Counted from the first letter of the stretch, positions 34,897 through 44,567 are shown. The stretch is DNA of 64,000 nucleotides from Paraclostridium hominis (GCF_014306135.1 NZ_JACRWD010000008.1:18474-82473); one strand, 5' to 3'. Notes: generated by a model from the sequence alone, not told the origin. A program made the numbers and translations.

Positions 34897-35895
34897 ATGG
34901 ACAGAAATTTGGCATTGGAGTTAGTTAGAGTTACAGAAGCAGCAGCTTTAGTTTCTTCACAGTTTATGGGTAGAGGTGATAAAAACGGTGCAGATGGTGC
35001 AGCAGTAGAAGCTATGAGACGAGCATTTGAAACTGTGAAGATAGATGGTGAAGTTGTAATAGGAGAAGGTGAATTAGATGAAGCTCCTATGCTATATATA
35101 GGTGAAAAAGTTGGTATGGCAACTGAAGACAGTATGAAAGTTGATATAGCAGTAGATCCGTTAGATGGTACTACATTAATAGCAAAAGGACTGCCTAATG
35201 TTATATCTGTAATAGCTATGGGTAAAAAAGGAAGTTTACTTAAAGCCCCTGATACATATATGAAAAAGATTATAGTTGGTCCTAAGGCAAAAGGTTGTAT
35301 AGATTTAAATGCAAGTGTTGAAGAAAACATAAAAAACGTCGCAAAAGCATTAAATAAGAAAACTACAGAAATGACTATAACAGTACAAGATAGAGAAAGA
35401 CATAACTATATATTTGAAGCGGCTAGAAAACTTGGTACTAGAATAAAAATGTTTGGAGATGGAGATGTTGCTGCAGGAATAGCAACTTGCTTTGATGATA
35501 CTGGTATAGACATGCTTATGGGAATAGGTGGAGGACCTGAAGGAGTTATAACGGCAGCTGCTATAAAATGTATGGGTGGAGATATGCAAGCTCAGATATA
35601 TCCTTTAAGCGACTCAGAGAGAGTAAGATGTCATGAAATGGGATTAACAGACACTGATATAGAGAAGGTGTTATCATTAGAAGATTTAGCTAAAGGAGAT
35701 GAACTTTTCTTCGCTGCTACTGGTATAACGGATGGAGATTTATTAAAAGGAGTTGTTAGTTTAGGAAATGATAGATTAACAACTAACTCAGTTGTGATGA
35801 GAGCTAAAACAGGAACTATAAGATTTGTTGATGCTATACACGCAGTAGATAAAAATGATATATTAACTGATTTAATGGGTAAATATAGTATATAG
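34897..35895 (+). CDS. glpX: Fructose-1,6-bisphosphatase class II
   Basis: Gluconeogenic phosphatase converting fructose 1,6-bisphosphate to fructose 6-phosphate. The 332 residues start at ATG 34897, which is nine bases after AGGGGAG; upstream in-frame starts lack a site. Motifs are MDRNLALELVRVTEAAALVS, GEGELDEAPMLYIGE, the metal/phosphate site DIAVDPLDGTTLIAKG, and GIGGGPEGVITAAA. Monocistronic. It sits beside transaldolase, both acting on fructose 6-phosphate. Confidence 0.96.
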   Translation: MDRNLALELVRVTEAAALVSSQFMGRGDKNGADGAAVEAMRRAFETVKIDGEVVIGEGELDEAPMLYIGEKVGMATEDSMKVDIAVDPLDGTTLIAKGLPNVISVIAMGKKGSLLKAPDTYMKKIIVGPKAKGCIDLNASVEENIKNVAKALNKKTTEMTITVQDRERHNYIFEAARKLGTRIKMFGDGDVAAGIATCFDDTGIDMLMGIGGGPEGVITAAAIKCMGGDMQAQIYPLSDSERVRCHEMGLTDTDIEKVLSLEDLAKGDELFFAATGITDGDLLKGVVSLGNDRLTTNSVVMRAKTGTIRFVDAIHAVDKNDILTDLMGKYSI

Positions 35896-35905
35896 AATTA
35901 TCATA

Positions 35906-35945
35906 AAAATAAAACTATTTTATATGAGTAGTTTTATTTTTTTAT
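35906..35945 (+). terminator. Terminator after glpX
   Basis: A 12-bp AT-rich stem (35906-35917 with 35929-35940), 11-base loop and a long T-run. Confidence 0.85.
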
Positions 35946-36078
35946 TTGTTGACCATAATGCATAAATAGTGATAATATTAAAGTTAATTATTTAGTACAA
36001 ATACTGGAAACTTTTCATTTGCACGCCTTTAATTTCCGAATAAAAACTGTAATTGTATTATGGAATAGGAGGGTTTTT

Positions 36079-37530
36079 TTGAATATAAAAGATATGAATT
36101 TAGAGAATATAAAAGATATGACTCTAGTGCAATTAAAAGAATTAGCTAAAGAACTAGGGATTAAGTCTATAAGTAAGTATAAAAAAAATGAGTTAATACA
36201 AATTATAAGCGAGTATAAAAATAAAAATATGATAGATAATAATAAAGAAACAGAAAAACAAGAAGAAATTAAAAGTGAACAAAAACCTAGTGTAAATAAG
36301 CCAGAAAATAAAAACTATGAAAATAGAAATCAAAGACACAATCAAAGCTTTAATAGAAATTCTTATAGTGTAAAAGAAGTTGATGAAGCTAAGATTGTAG
36401 ATGAGTTTAATACGTCTAAAGACGATGAAGTAATGGGAGTATTAGAAATATTACCAGATGGATTTGGTTTTTTAAGAGGACCTAATTACTTATCTACAGA
36501 ACATGATGTATATGTGTCTCCATCCCAAATCAGAAGATTTAATATGAAAACAGGAGATAAAGTCAAAGGGATAACTAGGCATCCAAAAAGTGGTGAAAAG
36601 TTTAGGGCATTATTATATGTACAAAGAATAAATGATGAACATCCTGAAACAGCTACAAAAAGAAGAGCATTTGAAACTCTTACACCTATATACCCAGAAG
36701 AAAAACTTAAATTAGAAAAATATCAAAATGAAATATCTACAAGATTGATAGATTTAATATCTCCAATAGGTAAAGGGCAAAGAGGATTAATTGTCGCTCC
36801 ACCTAAGGCTGGTAAAACTATACTTTTAAAAAGTGTAGCAAATAGTATAGTTAAAAATCATCCTGAAGTAGAACTTATAGTTCTTCTTATAGATGAAAGA
36901 CCAGAAGAAGTTACTGATATGCAAGAATCTATAGATGCTGATGTAATTTATTCTACATTTGACCAAGTTTCTAGTCATCATGTTAAAGTTGCAGAAATGG
37001 TTTTAAATAGAGCACAAAGATTAGTTGAGCATGGAAAAGATGTTGTGATATTATTAGATAGTATTACTAGACTTGCCAGAGCTTACAATTTAAGTATATC
37101 ACCTACTGGAAGAACGTTATCTGGAGGTTTAGATCCAGGAGCTCTTCATGGACCAAAAAAATTCTTTGGTGCGGCTAGAAATATAAGACAAGGTGGCTCA
37201 CTTACAATATTAGCTACAGCTTTAGTTGAAACTGGTTCTAGAATGGATGATGTTATATTTGAAGAATTCAAAGGAACAGGGAATATGGAACTTCATCTAG
37301 ATAGAAAACTGGCTGAAAAGAGGGTATTCCCAGCTGTTGATATATATAAATCTGGTACTAGAAGAGAAGATTTATTATTAACAGAAGAAGAAAAAGCTGC
37401 ACTTTGGAAACTAAGAAAAGAAATGAGTAATAATTCAGTTTATGAAGTTACTGATAAAGTCTTAGAAATACTAAGAAGAACTAAAGATAATGATGCGTTT
37501 ATAAAGTATATAAAAGAGGCTTTAAACTAA
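36079..37530 (+). CDS. rho: Transcription termination factor Rho with N/Q-rich insertion
   Basis: Hexameric RNA helicase that terminates transcription. It is 483 residues from TTG 36079, placed five bases after TAGGAGGG. Residues 13-46 form the N-terminal SAP-like helix bundle (MTLVQLKELAKELGIKS). Residues about 48-97 are low-complexity and rich in Asn, Gln, Glu and Lys. The RNA-binding cold-shock fold follows (GVLEILPDGFGFLRGPNYL), then the ATPase with APPKAGKTILLK (Walker A), LIDERPEEVTDM and GGLDPGALHGPKKFFGAARN (the Q/R loop region). The insertion resembles clostridial Rho proteins. Confidence 0.97.
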   Translation: MNIKDMNLENIKDMTLVQLKELAKELGIKSISKYKKNELIQIISEYKNKNMIDNNKETEKQEEIKSEQKPSVNKPENKNYENRNQRHNQSFNRNSYSVKEVDEAKIVDEFNTSKDDEVMGVLEILPDGFGFLRGPNYLSTEHDVYVSPSQIRRFNMKTGDKVKGITRHPKSGEKFRALLYVQRINDEHPETATKRRAFETLTPIYPEEKLKLEKYQNEISTRLIDLISPIGKGQRGLIVAPPKAGKTILLKSVANSIVKNHPEVELIVLLIDERPEEVTDMQESIDADVIYSTFDQVSSHHVKVAEMVLNRAQRLVEHGKDVVILLDSITRLARAYNLSISPTGRTLSGGLDPGALHGPKKFFGAARNIRQGGSLTILATALVETGSRMDDVIFEEFKGTGNMELHLDRKLAEKRVFPAVDIYKSGTRREDLLLTEEEKAALWKLRKEMSNNSVYEVTDKVLEILRRTKDNDAFIKYIKEALN

Positions 37531-37541
37531 TTAGAAAACTC

Positions 37542-37570
37542 TTGAACGCTAAATAATCTTATGTTATAAT
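37542..37570 (+). promoter_or_regulatory. Sigma-A promoter for rpmE
   Basis: TTGAAC (37542-37547), exactly 17 bases, then a perfect TATAAT (37565-37570) with TG one base before it (extended -10). The best vegetative promoter in the window, about 65 bases before the rpmE ribosome site. Confidence 0.85.
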
Positions 37571-37643
37571 GGTGTAGTTGAATGATGAAAAACGAAAAGT
37601 TAATATAATTAATTTCGAAAAGTAAGGAGAAGAGGTGACAAAT

Positions 37644-37844
37644 ATGCAAAAAGATATACAACCAAAATACCAAGAAGTTGAAGTACGTTGTGCTTGTGGT
37701 AACACATTCGTAGCAGGATCAACTAAAGATGAAATAAAAGTTGAGATATGTTCAGAATGCCATCCTTTCTATACTGGAAAGCAAAAGAATATAGAAGCTG
37801 GTGGAAGAATCGACAAGTTCAAGAAGAGATTCAAAATCGACTAA
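37644..37844 (+). CDS. rpmE: Ribosomal protein bL31 (zinc-type)
   Basis: 50S subunit protein of 66 residues. It reads MQKDIQPKYQEVEVRCACGN, then VEICSECHPFYTGKQKNIEAGGRIDKF. The four Cys (CxC and CxxC) mark the zinc-containing C+ type. An in-frame GTG nine bases upstream also has a ribosome site (AAGGAG), but the family start and GAGGTG spacing favour ATG 37644. Strong own promoter. Confidence 0.96.
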   Translation: MQKDIQPKYQEVEVRCACGNTFVAGSTKDEIKVEICSECHPFYTGKQKNIEAGGRIDKFKKRFKID

Positions 37845-37854
37845 TAGTAAATAC

Positions 37855-37881
37855 GGAGTTGGCTTGCCAACTCCTATTTTA
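37855..37881 (+). terminator. Terminator between rpmE and tdk
   Basis: An 8-bp GC-rich stem GGAGTTGG/CCAACTCC (37855-37862 with 37867-37874), then TATTTTA. Confidence 0.75.
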
Positions 37882-37901
37882 TTTATATAGGAGGATTAAG
37901 G

Positions 37902-38477
37902 ATGTATAGACCTATTAATCATGGATACATAGAGGTTGTTATAGGGCCTATGTATAGTGGAAAAAGTGAAGAACTTATAAGAAGGTTAAAAAGAGCTAAA
38001 ATTGCAAAGCAAAATGTTGTTGTTTTTAAACCTGTTATAGATGATAGATATAGCAAGGAAGATGTAGTATCTCATAGCGGATACACTATAAATGCTATTC
38101 CTATAAAAGATTCATCTGAGATTAACAAATATATAAATGAAGATACACAAGTTGTTGGAATAGATGAAGTGCAATTTTTTGATGATAAAATAGTAGATAT
38201 GGCTATTGAATTAGCTGATAAAGGGATAAGAGTTATAGCCGCAGGATTAGATATGGATTTTAAAGGGGAACCTTTTGGACCAACTCCAAGATTATTAGCA
38301 GTAGCAGAATTTGTAGATAAAATACAAGCTATATGTTCTGTTTGTGGTCAACCGGCAACAAGATCTCAAAGACTTATAAATGGGGAGCCGGCTAAATATG
38401 ATGAGCCTATAATTCAAGTTGGAGCTGTTGAAAGCTATGAAGCTAGATGTAGAAAGTGTCATGTAGTAAAAAAATAA
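37902..38477 (+). CDS. tdk: Thymidine kinase
   Basis: Salvage kinase phosphorylating thymidine with ATP. The 191 residues fit the TK1-like type II family. GPMYSGKSEELIRRLKR is the P-loop, GIDEVQFF holds the catalytic acid, and a lasso zinc site is formed by CSVCGQ and CRKCH. Conserved next to rpmE in many Firmicutes. Ribosome site AGGAGG. Confidence 0.97.
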   Translation: MYRPINHGYIEVVIGPMYSGKSEELIRRLKRAKIAKQNVVVFKPVIDDRYSKEDVVSHSGYTINAIPIKDSSEINKYINEDTQVVGIDEVQFFDDKIVDMAIELADKGIRVIAAGLDMDFKGEPFGPTPRLLAVAEFVDKIQAICSVCGQPATRSQRLINGEPAKYDEPIIQVGAVESYEARCRKCHVVKK

Positions 38478-38489
38478 TATTTAGATAGT

Positions 38490-38512
38490 AAACACCTTTT
38501 AGGTGTTTTTTC
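38490..38512 (+). terminator. Terminator after tdk
   Basis: An 8-bp stem (38490-38497 with 38501-38508), 3-base loop, T-run. Confidence 0.88.
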
Positions 38513-38564
38513 TTTATCTGTATAGTAATATTATATATATGATATTATAAATTGAGGTGAGGAG

Positions 38565-39464
38565 ATGAAAAAACAAGCTGTGGGAGGTCAAGCTGTCATA
38601 GAAGGGGTTATGATGCAATCTAAAGATAAGAGAGCAATAGCTGTTAGAAAAAATGATGGTGAAATTGTAGTAGAAAAAAAGAAAATAAAAAGTTGGATAT
38701 CTGATAAAAATATAGATAAGATACCTTTAATAAGAGGAGCTTTTATATTAATAGAAACAATGATAGAAGGTATTAAAAGTATGAATTTTTCATCGGAATT
38801 TTTCTTAGAAGATGATGAAGGTGAAGAAGGTGCTTTTGATAGATTTATAAATAAAATATTTAAGGATAAAGCTGGGGATGTATTAATAATAATTGCATTG
38901 ATTTTAGGTTTATCATTAGCGACATTGTTATTTGTAATTACCCCTACTATTATAGGAGGGTTATTTTCAAAATTAATAGAAAATAAACTAGCACTGAATT
39001 TAATAGAAGGTATCACTAGGCTATGTATTTTATTTATTTATATAGCTTTAATATCAAAAAATAAAGATATTCAAAGGGTGTTTGAATATCATGGTGCAGA
39101 ACACAAATCTATTTATTGTTATGAAAATAATCTTGATCTTACTGTAGAAAACGCTAGAAGATTTACTACATTACATCCTAGATGTGGAACAAATTTTTTA
39201 TTTATTGTTATGTTTACATCTATAATATTATTTTCGTTTTTTGGATGGCCAAATCCTATAATAAGAATAATTATGAGAATTATATGTGTTCCTATTGTAG
39301 CAGGAATTTCGTATGAAATTATAAAATTGCTTGGGAAATATAATAATAAATTGACTAGATTTGTTGCTTATCCAGGGATGATGTTACAAAAGTTTACGAC
39401 TAAAGAACCAGATGATAAGCAATTAGAAGTAGCACTAGAAGCATTGAAGGCTGTTATAGAGTAA
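38565..39464 (+). CDS. DUF1385 (YqhQ-like) membrane protein
   Basis: Uncharacterised membrane protein family of 299 residues. Hallmarks are VGGQAVIEGVMMQSKDKRAI at the N-terminus and FEYHGAEHKSIYCYE plus RFTTLHPRCGTNFLFIVM in the middle, which are rich in conserved His and Cys and suggest metal binding. About four to five membrane helices. It directly precedes prmC and prfA by 14 bases, a conserved clostridial order, but no mechanistic link to translation termination is known to me. Confidence 0.9.
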   Translation: MKKQAVGGQAVIEGVMMQSKDKRAIAVRKNDGEIVVEKKKIKSWISDKNIDKIPLIRGAFILIETMIEGIKSMNFSSEFFLEDDEGEEGAFDRFINKIFKDKAGDVLIIIALILGLSLATLLFVITPTIIGGLFSKLIENKLALNLIEGITRLCILFIYIALISKNKDIQRVFEYHGAEHKSIYCYENNLDLTVENARRFTTLHPRCGTNFLFIVMFTSIILFSFFGWPNPIIRIIMRIICVPIVAGISYEIIKLLGKYNNKLTRFVAYPGMMLQKFTTKEPDDKQLEVALEALKAVIE

Positions 39465-39478
39465 TAAAGGAGAAAAAT

Positions 39479-40330
39479 ATGACAATAAGAGAAATATTAA
39501 TTAAATATATGGAAAAGCTATCAGATATAAGTGATACTCCAAGATTAGATACGGAAATCTTACTTCAAAAGGCTCTTGGAAATGTAGATAGGTTATATAT
39601 ACAATTAAATTTAGATAAAAAACTTAACAATGAAGAGTTAGCTAACTTTAATAAAATGATGGAAGATAGATTAAATGGAAGACCAATAGCTTATATAGTT
39701 AACAATAGAGAGTTTATGGGATTAGATTTTTACGTAGAAGAGGGTGTACTAATTCCTAGACCGGATACAGAACCACTAGTAGAAGAGGTTATAGAACTTG
39801 CAGGTAACAGGGAAAATTTATCAATAGTAGATATAGGAACTGGATCAGGAGCTATAAGTGTTAGCTTAGCAAAATACATAAAAGTATGTCATATATATTC
39901 ATTAGATATATCAGATAAAGCTTTGAGTATAGGCAAACAAAATGCTATAAGTAATGGAGTTGAAGATAAAATTGATTTTATAAAGTCTGATATATTTACA
40001 GGAATAAAGGATAAAGGTTTAATGCTTGATATAATAGTTTCAAATCCTCCATATATAAGAAAAGAAGATATAAAAACTCTTCATACACAAGTTAAGGATT
40101 ATGAACCGTATATAGCGCTTGAAGGTGGAGAAGATGGATTAGATTTTTACAGAGCTATAACGGAGCAATCTGTAAATTACCTAAAGAAAGAAGGTATATT
40201 AGCTTTTGAAGTTGGTCATGATCAAGCTAAAGATGTTTCTGACATTATGAGATCTCATGGATATGAGAAAATATACACTAAGAAAGATTTACAAGGAATT
40301 GATAGAGTTGTTATAGGTTTTAAACTATGA
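39479..40330 (+). CDS. prmC: Peptide chain release factor N5-glutamine methyltransferase
   Basis: Methylates the Gln of the GGQ motif in release factors, raising their activity. The 283 residues contain a SAM-binding motif (VDIGTGSGAISVSLA) and the substrate Gln-binding NPPYIRKED, plus LIPRPDTEPLVEE. It lies 43 bases upstream of prfA, its substrate gene. AAAGGAGA ribosome site. Confidence 0.96.
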   Translation: MTIREILIKYMEKLSDISDTPRLDTEILLQKALGNVDRLYIQLNLDKKLNNEELANFNKMMEDRLNGRPIAYIVNNREFMGLDFYVEEGVLIPRPDTEPLVEEVIELAGNRENLSIVDIGTGSGAISVSLAKYIKVCHIYSLDISDKALSIGKQNAISNGVEDKIDFIKSDIFTGIKDKGLMLDIIVSNPPYIRKEDIKTLHTQVKDYEPYIALEGGEDGLDFYRAITEQSVNYLKKEGILAFEVGHDQAKDVSDIMRSHGYEKIYTKKDLQGIDRVVIGFKL

Positions 40331-40373
40331 TATAATCAACTATTGATATGTTACAAATAAAGAGGTGAAAAGT

Positions 40374-41438
40374 ATGCTAAATAAATTAGAAGTACTAGAA
40401 GATAAATATAAAGAATTAAGTGAAAAAATAGCTGATCCGGAAATAATAAATGATCAAAAAGTTTGGCAAAAGTTTATAAAAGAACATGCTGAATTAGAAC
40501 CAATAATAATGAAATTCAGAGAGTACAAAGATGTAATGAATAGTATAGCTGAATCAAAATCTATTTTACAAGAAGAATCAGATGAAGAGCTAAGAGAATT
40601 AGCTAAAATGGAATTATCAGAAATGGAAGATAAAGTAGAGCCGATAGAAGCTGAATTAAAAATATTATTATTACCTAAGGACCCTAACGATGATAAAAAC
40701 GTTATAGTTGAAATCAGAGGTGGAGCTGGAGGAGATGAAGCAGCTCTATTTGCTGGAGATTTATTTAGAATGTATTGTAGATATGCAGAAAGAAAGAGAT
40801 GGAAAGTTGAGCTATTAAGTGCTAGTGAAACTGGTGTTGGTGGATACAAAGAAGTGTCTTTCATGATAAAAGGTAAAGGTGCATACTCAGTTCTTAAATA
40901 TGAATCAGGAGTTCACAGGGTTCAAAGAATACCATCTACTGAATCTGGAGGAAGAATACATACATCAACTGCTACAGTTGCAGTATTGCCAGAGGTAGAG
41001 GATGTTGAAGTAGAAATAAACCCAAATGACTTAAGAATAGATGTTTTCCGTTCTTCAGGAAATGGTGGACAAAGTGTTAACACTACTGACTCTGCAGTAA
41101 GGGTTACACATATACCAACAGGAGAAGTTGTATCTTGTCAAGATGGAAAATCTCAATTAAAAAATAAAGAACAAGCTTTAAAGATATTAAAAGCTAGATT
41201 ATACGATAAAGCAGTTGCTGAACAAAATAAAGAAATATCAGCAGAAAGAAAGAGTCAAGTTGGTACAGGGGATAGATCTGAAAGAATAAGAACTTACAAT
41301 TTCCCACAAGGAAGAGTAAGTGATCATAGAATAAACTTAACATTATATAAATTAGATGCATTCTTAGATGGAGATTTAACTGAAATGATAGATGCACTAA
41401 TAACTGTAGATCAAACTGAGAAAATGATGGCTTTATAA
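40374..41438 (+). CDS. prfA: Peptide chain release factor 1
   Basis: Recognises UAA and UAG and triggers peptide release. It is 354 residues from ATG 40374 (site AGAGGTGA; an in-frame GTG at 40365 overlaps it). The GGQ loop reads SSGNGGQSVNTTDSAVRVTH. The RF1-type codon-recognition region contains HRVQRIPSTESGGRIHTS. Target of PrmC encoded just upstream. Confidence 0.97.
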   Translation: MLNKLEVLEDKYKELSEKIADPEIINDQKVWQKFIKEHAELEPIIMKFREYKDVMNSIAESKSILQEESDEELRELAKMELSEMEDKVEPIEAELKILLLPKDPNDDKNVIVEIRGGAGGDEAALFAGDLFRMYCRYAERKRWKVELLSASETGVGGYKEVSFMIKGKGAYSVLKYESGVHRVQRIPSTESGGRIHTSTATVAVLPEVEDVEVEINPNDLRIDVFRSSGNGGQSVNTTDSAVRVTHIPTGEVVSCQDGKSQLKNKEQALKILKARLYDKAVAEQNKEISAERKSQVGTGDRSERIRTYNFPQGRVSDHRINLTLYKLDAFLDGDLTEMIDALITVDQTEKMMAL

Positions 41439-41449
41439 TTTGAATAATA

Positions 41450-41480
41450 AAAATCCCTATTACTAAGATAGGGATTTTTT
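41450..41480 (+). terminator. Terminator after prfA
   Basis: An 11-bp stem (41450-41460 with 41468-41478), 7-base loop, six Ts. Confidence 0.92.
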
Positions 41481-41571
41481 GTAAGTAAAAATGGTTATTC
41501 TCTGGTATTGGAATAATGATAATTTGTTGTACATAAAATTAAAACAAGTTAAATAATACTAGGGGGGAGTC

Positions 41572-42252
41572 ATGTTGCTTGAAATAACATTGATAGGACT
41601 TATATCTGGAGTTATAGGAACAAGTATAGGTGGTATTATATCTACTGTTTTTAGAAAAAATGTTAATAGGTATTTAAGTTTTTGTATGGGTATTTCTGGA
41701 GGAATAATGCTAGCTGTAGTGGTATTTGACCTTCTTAAAGAATCTATGTCAGAGGTAGGGGTTTTTAATACAATTATATTTGTATTTATTGGAGCTATAG
41801 CTACAATGTTAATAAAAAACAGACTAGAAGTTAAATCTGACCTTAATTCTGGATACTTAATATTTTTAAGCATATTGCTACATAATTTACCTGAAGGCTT
41901 GGCTATAGGTTCTTCATTTATAGCTACAGAAAATTTAGGATTAGCACTAGCTGTTGTAATTGGTATACATAATATACCTGAGGGATTGGCTATGGCATTA
42001 AGTTTAGTTGGGAGTAAGATGAGTACTGTTAAAGTTATATTGTTAACTATAATTGCAGGTATTCCTATGGGAATAGGAAGTTTTTTAGGTGCATATTTTG
42101 CTGATATGTGTACTTCTTTAATAGGGGTTTTTCTAGCTATAGCAGCAGGAACAATGATGTATGTAGTTTTAGAAGAAATATTTCCAACAACTAAATCTAT
42201 GTATTCTATAATAGGTTTTTTAGTTGGAATTTTGATAGTAAGCTATATATAA
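41572..42252 (+). CDS. ZIP family metal transporter
   Basis: Membrane importer of divalent metals (Zn, Fe or Mn). The 226 residues have about seven to eight helices. The two transport-helix motifs are present: HNLPEGLAIGSSF and GIHNIPEGLAMALSLVG, with the metal-binding His and Glu. AGGGGGGAG ribosome site. Located between prfA and tsaC, as in related clostridia. Metal specificity cannot be read. Confidence 0.92.
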   Translation: MLLEITLIGLISGVIGTSIGGIISTVFRKNVNRYLSFCMGISGGIMLAVVVFDLLKESMSEVGVFNTIIFVFIGAIATMLIKNRLEVKSDLNSGYLIFLSILLHNLPEGLAIGSSFIATENLGLALAVVIGIHNIPEGLAMALSLVGSKMSTVKVILLTIIAGIPMGIGSFLGAYFADMCTSLIGVFLAIAAGTMMYVVLEEIFPTTKSMYSIIGFLVGILIVSYI

Positions 42253-42277
42253 ACTAATATGGAAGGAAGGTATACTA

Positions 42278-43321
42278 ATGATAAAGACATTAATAAGTAA
42301 TATAGATGAACTTAATATAGATAAGGAAGAAATAAAAAAACATGCTGATTTATTAGCAAAAGGAAAAACAGTAATATTTCCTACTGAAACAGTTTATGGT
42401 TTAGGTGCTAATGCTTTAGATGAAGAAGCTGTAAAGAAAATATATGAGGCTAAGGGAAGACCTAGTGATAATCCTTTAATTGTACATATATATAATGAAA
42501 ATGAAATTAATTCACTGGCAACAGATATAAGTGAACAAGCGAAAAAATTAATGGATGAATTTTGGCCAGGGCCATTAACAATGATATTTAAGAAAAAAGA
42601 TATAGTTCCTCAAAGAACAAGTGGAGGGTTAGATACAGTAGCTATAAGAATGCCATCACATCCTATTGCTAGAGAAATTATAAGACAATCTGGAGTTCCT
42701 ATAGCAGCTCCATCTGCTAATATATCAGGGAGACCTTCTCCAACTAAAGGCGAGCATGTTTGTGAAGAAATGAATGGAAGAGTTTCTGGAATTATAGTTG
42801 GTGGAGACTGCGACTTTGGATTAGAATCTACAGTTATAGATATGACGTCTGAAAAGCCGATGATTTTAAGACCTGGAAGTATAACTAAAGAACAAATAGA
42901 AGTTTTAATTGGTGAAGTTCTTATTGATCCATCTATTGAAGGTAAGGCAGATATAAAAAAAGCTAAAGCACCTGGAATGAAGTATACGCATTATTCTCCT
43001 AATGGTGATGTATATATAGTAAGTGGAGATGAAGAGAATGTAATAAATAAAATTAATAGCTTGATAGAAAAACAAGAAGCAAATAATCTAAAGTGTGGAG
43101 TAATTTGTAAAAATAAAAATATAGATAAATATAAAGGTCAAGTTATAGGATTAGGAAATAATCTTGAAGAAGTCGGAAGTAATTTATTCAATTCATTAAT
43201 AGAGATGGATAAAAAAAATATAGATGTAATATATTCAGAAGCTTTTTCTAATACTGGAGTAGGACGAGCTATAATGAATAGATTGATGAAATCTGCAGGG
43301 TATAAAGTAATAGAAGTATAA
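42278..43321 (+). CDS. tsaC: Threonylcarbamoyl-AMP synthase (Sua5/YwlC type)
   Basis: Makes threonylcarbamoyl-AMP for the t6A37 modification of tRNAs that read ANN codons. The 347 residues include the YrdC core (KGKTVIFPTETVYGLGANAL region, EAKGRPSDNPLIVHI, SGVPIAAPSANISGRPSPT) and the C-terminal Sua5 domain after APGMKYTHYSP, making it the long two-domain form. It lies 25 bases after the ZIP gene with AAGGAAGG. Confidence 0.95.
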   Translation: MIKTLISNIDELNIDKEEIKKHADLLAKGKTVIFPTETVYGLGANALDEEAVKKIYEAKGRPSDNPLIVHIYNENEINSLATDISEQAKKLMDEFWPGPLTMIFKKKDIVPQRTSGGLDTVAIRMPSHPIAREIIRQSGVPIAAPSANISGRPSPTKGEHVCEEMNGRVSGIIVGGDCDFGLESTVIDMTSEKPMILRPGSITKEQIEVLIGEVLIDPSIEGKADIKKAKAPGMKYTHYSPNGDVYIVSGDEENVINKINSLIEKQEANNLKCGVICKNKNIDKYKGQVIGLGNNLEEVGSNLFNSLIEMDKKNIDVIYSEAFSNTGVGRAIMNRLMKSAGYKVIEV

Positions 43322-43435
43322 ATTTAAAATTATATAAAATAATTGAACAGAATTAATGCAAAAAATGTAAAAGTTTAGTATAATATAAAATTAAGTATAA
43401 ATCTATTCATACAATTTATTGGAGGTATTAGGACC

Positions 43436-43882
43436 ATGAAAATAGGTTTAGGTAGTGATCACGGTGGATACAATTTAAAAGAAGAAATTAAAAAACACTT
43501 AGCATCAAAAGGGATTGAAGTTATAGACTTTGGAACTGAAAATGGAGTAGATTCAGTAGATTATCCAATATATGGTGAAAAAGTCGCTAAAGCTGTTATT
43601 AGCAAAGATGTAGATTATGGTATATTATGCTGTGGAACTGGGATAGGAATATCATTAGCAGCAAATAAAGTAAAAGGAATTAGATGTGCTGTTGTTTCAG
43701 ATACATTTTCTGCTAAGATGTCTAAAGCTCATAACAATGCAAACATGCTGTCTTTAGGAGAGAGAGTAATAGGAAAAGGTTTAGCATTAGAAATAGTTGA
43801 TGCATGGCTAAATACTGAGTTTGAAGGTGAAAGACATTTAAGAAGAGTTAATATGTTAAATGACATAGAACAAAATAATTAG
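43436..43882 (+). CDS. rpiB: Ribose-5-phosphate isomerase B
   Basis: Interconverts ribose 5-phosphate and ribulose 5-phosphate. The 148 residues show GSDHGGYNLKEEIKKHL, then ILCCGTGIGISLAANKV with the catalytic Cys, and RAAVVSDTFSAKMSKAHNNANML-like residues. It feeds prs and transketolase substrates. GGAGGT ribosome site; upp follows after 12 bases. Confidence 0.97.
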   Translation: MKIGLGSDHGGYNLKEEIKKHLASKGIEVIDFGTENGVDSVDYPIYGEKVAKAVISKDVDYGILCCGTGIGISLAANKVKGIRCAVVSDTFSAKMSKAHNNANMLSLGERVIGKGLALEIVDAWLNTEFEGERHLRRVNMLNDIEQNN

Positions 43883-43894
43883 GAGGCTTATACA

Positions 43895-44524
43895 ATGAAT
43901 AAAGTAGTAGTTGCAGATCATCCATTAATACAACATAAGTTAACTTTAATGAGGGATAAAAATACAGGATCTAAAGATTTTAGAGAACTTTTAACAGAGA
44001 TAACAATGCTTATGGGATATGAAATAACAAGAGAGTTACCTTTAGAAGAGATAGAGATAGAAACTCCAGTAGTTAGAACTAAAGCTAAAGTTATAGCAGG
44101 TAAAAAATTAGGTATAGTGCCTATATTAAGAGCAGGTCTAGGAATGGTAGATGGGCTTGTAAACTTAGTTCCAGCAGCTAAAGTTGGACATGTAGGATTA
44201 TATAGAGATCCTGAAACTTTACAACCAGTAGAATATTATAGTAAATTCCCACAAGATATACATGAAAGAGAAATGATAGTAGTTGACCCGATGTTAGCAA
44301 CTGGAGGATCAGCTATTGCTGCAATAGATGTATTAAAAAGAGATGGAGCTAAAGTTATAAAATTAGTTAATCTAGTAGCCTCTCCAGAAGGAATAGCAGA
44401 AGTTCATAAATATCATCCAGATGTAGATATATACGTAGCAAGTATAGATGAGAAATTAAATGATCATGGATATATAGTTCCAGGATTAGGGGATGCTGGA
44501 GATAGATTATTCGGCACTAAGTAA
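43895..44524 (+). CDS. upp: Uracil phosphoribosyltransferase
   Basis: Salvages uracil to UMP using PRPP. The 209 residues contain the PRPP loop VVDPMLATGGSAIAA and the uracil-binding YIVPGLGDAGDRLFGTK end. Cotranscribed with rpiB. Strong terminator after it. Confidence 0.98.
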   Translation: MNKVVVADHPLIQHKLTLMRDKNTGSKDFRELLTEITMLMGYEITRELPLEEIEIETPVVRTKAKVIAGKKLGIVPILRAGLGMVDGLVNLVPAAKVGHVGLYRDPETLQPVEYYSKFPQDIHEREMIVVDPMLATGGSAIAAIDVLKRDGAKVIKLVNLVASPEGIAEVHKYHPDVDIYVASIDEKLNDHGYIVPGLGDAGDRLFGTK

Positions 44525-44531
44525 TTAAGTA

Positions 44532-44567
44532 AAAAGGTATCTATAAAACATATAGATACCTTTTAAA
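44532..44567 (+). terminator. Terminator after upp
   Basis: A 14-bp perfect stem (44532-44545 with 44551-44564), 5-base loop, Ts inside the right arm. Confidence 0.88.

Noticed and set aside
34842..35330. Open frame of 162 codons on the - strand over glpX.
   Set aside because: Antisense shadow of conserved glpX with no family features.
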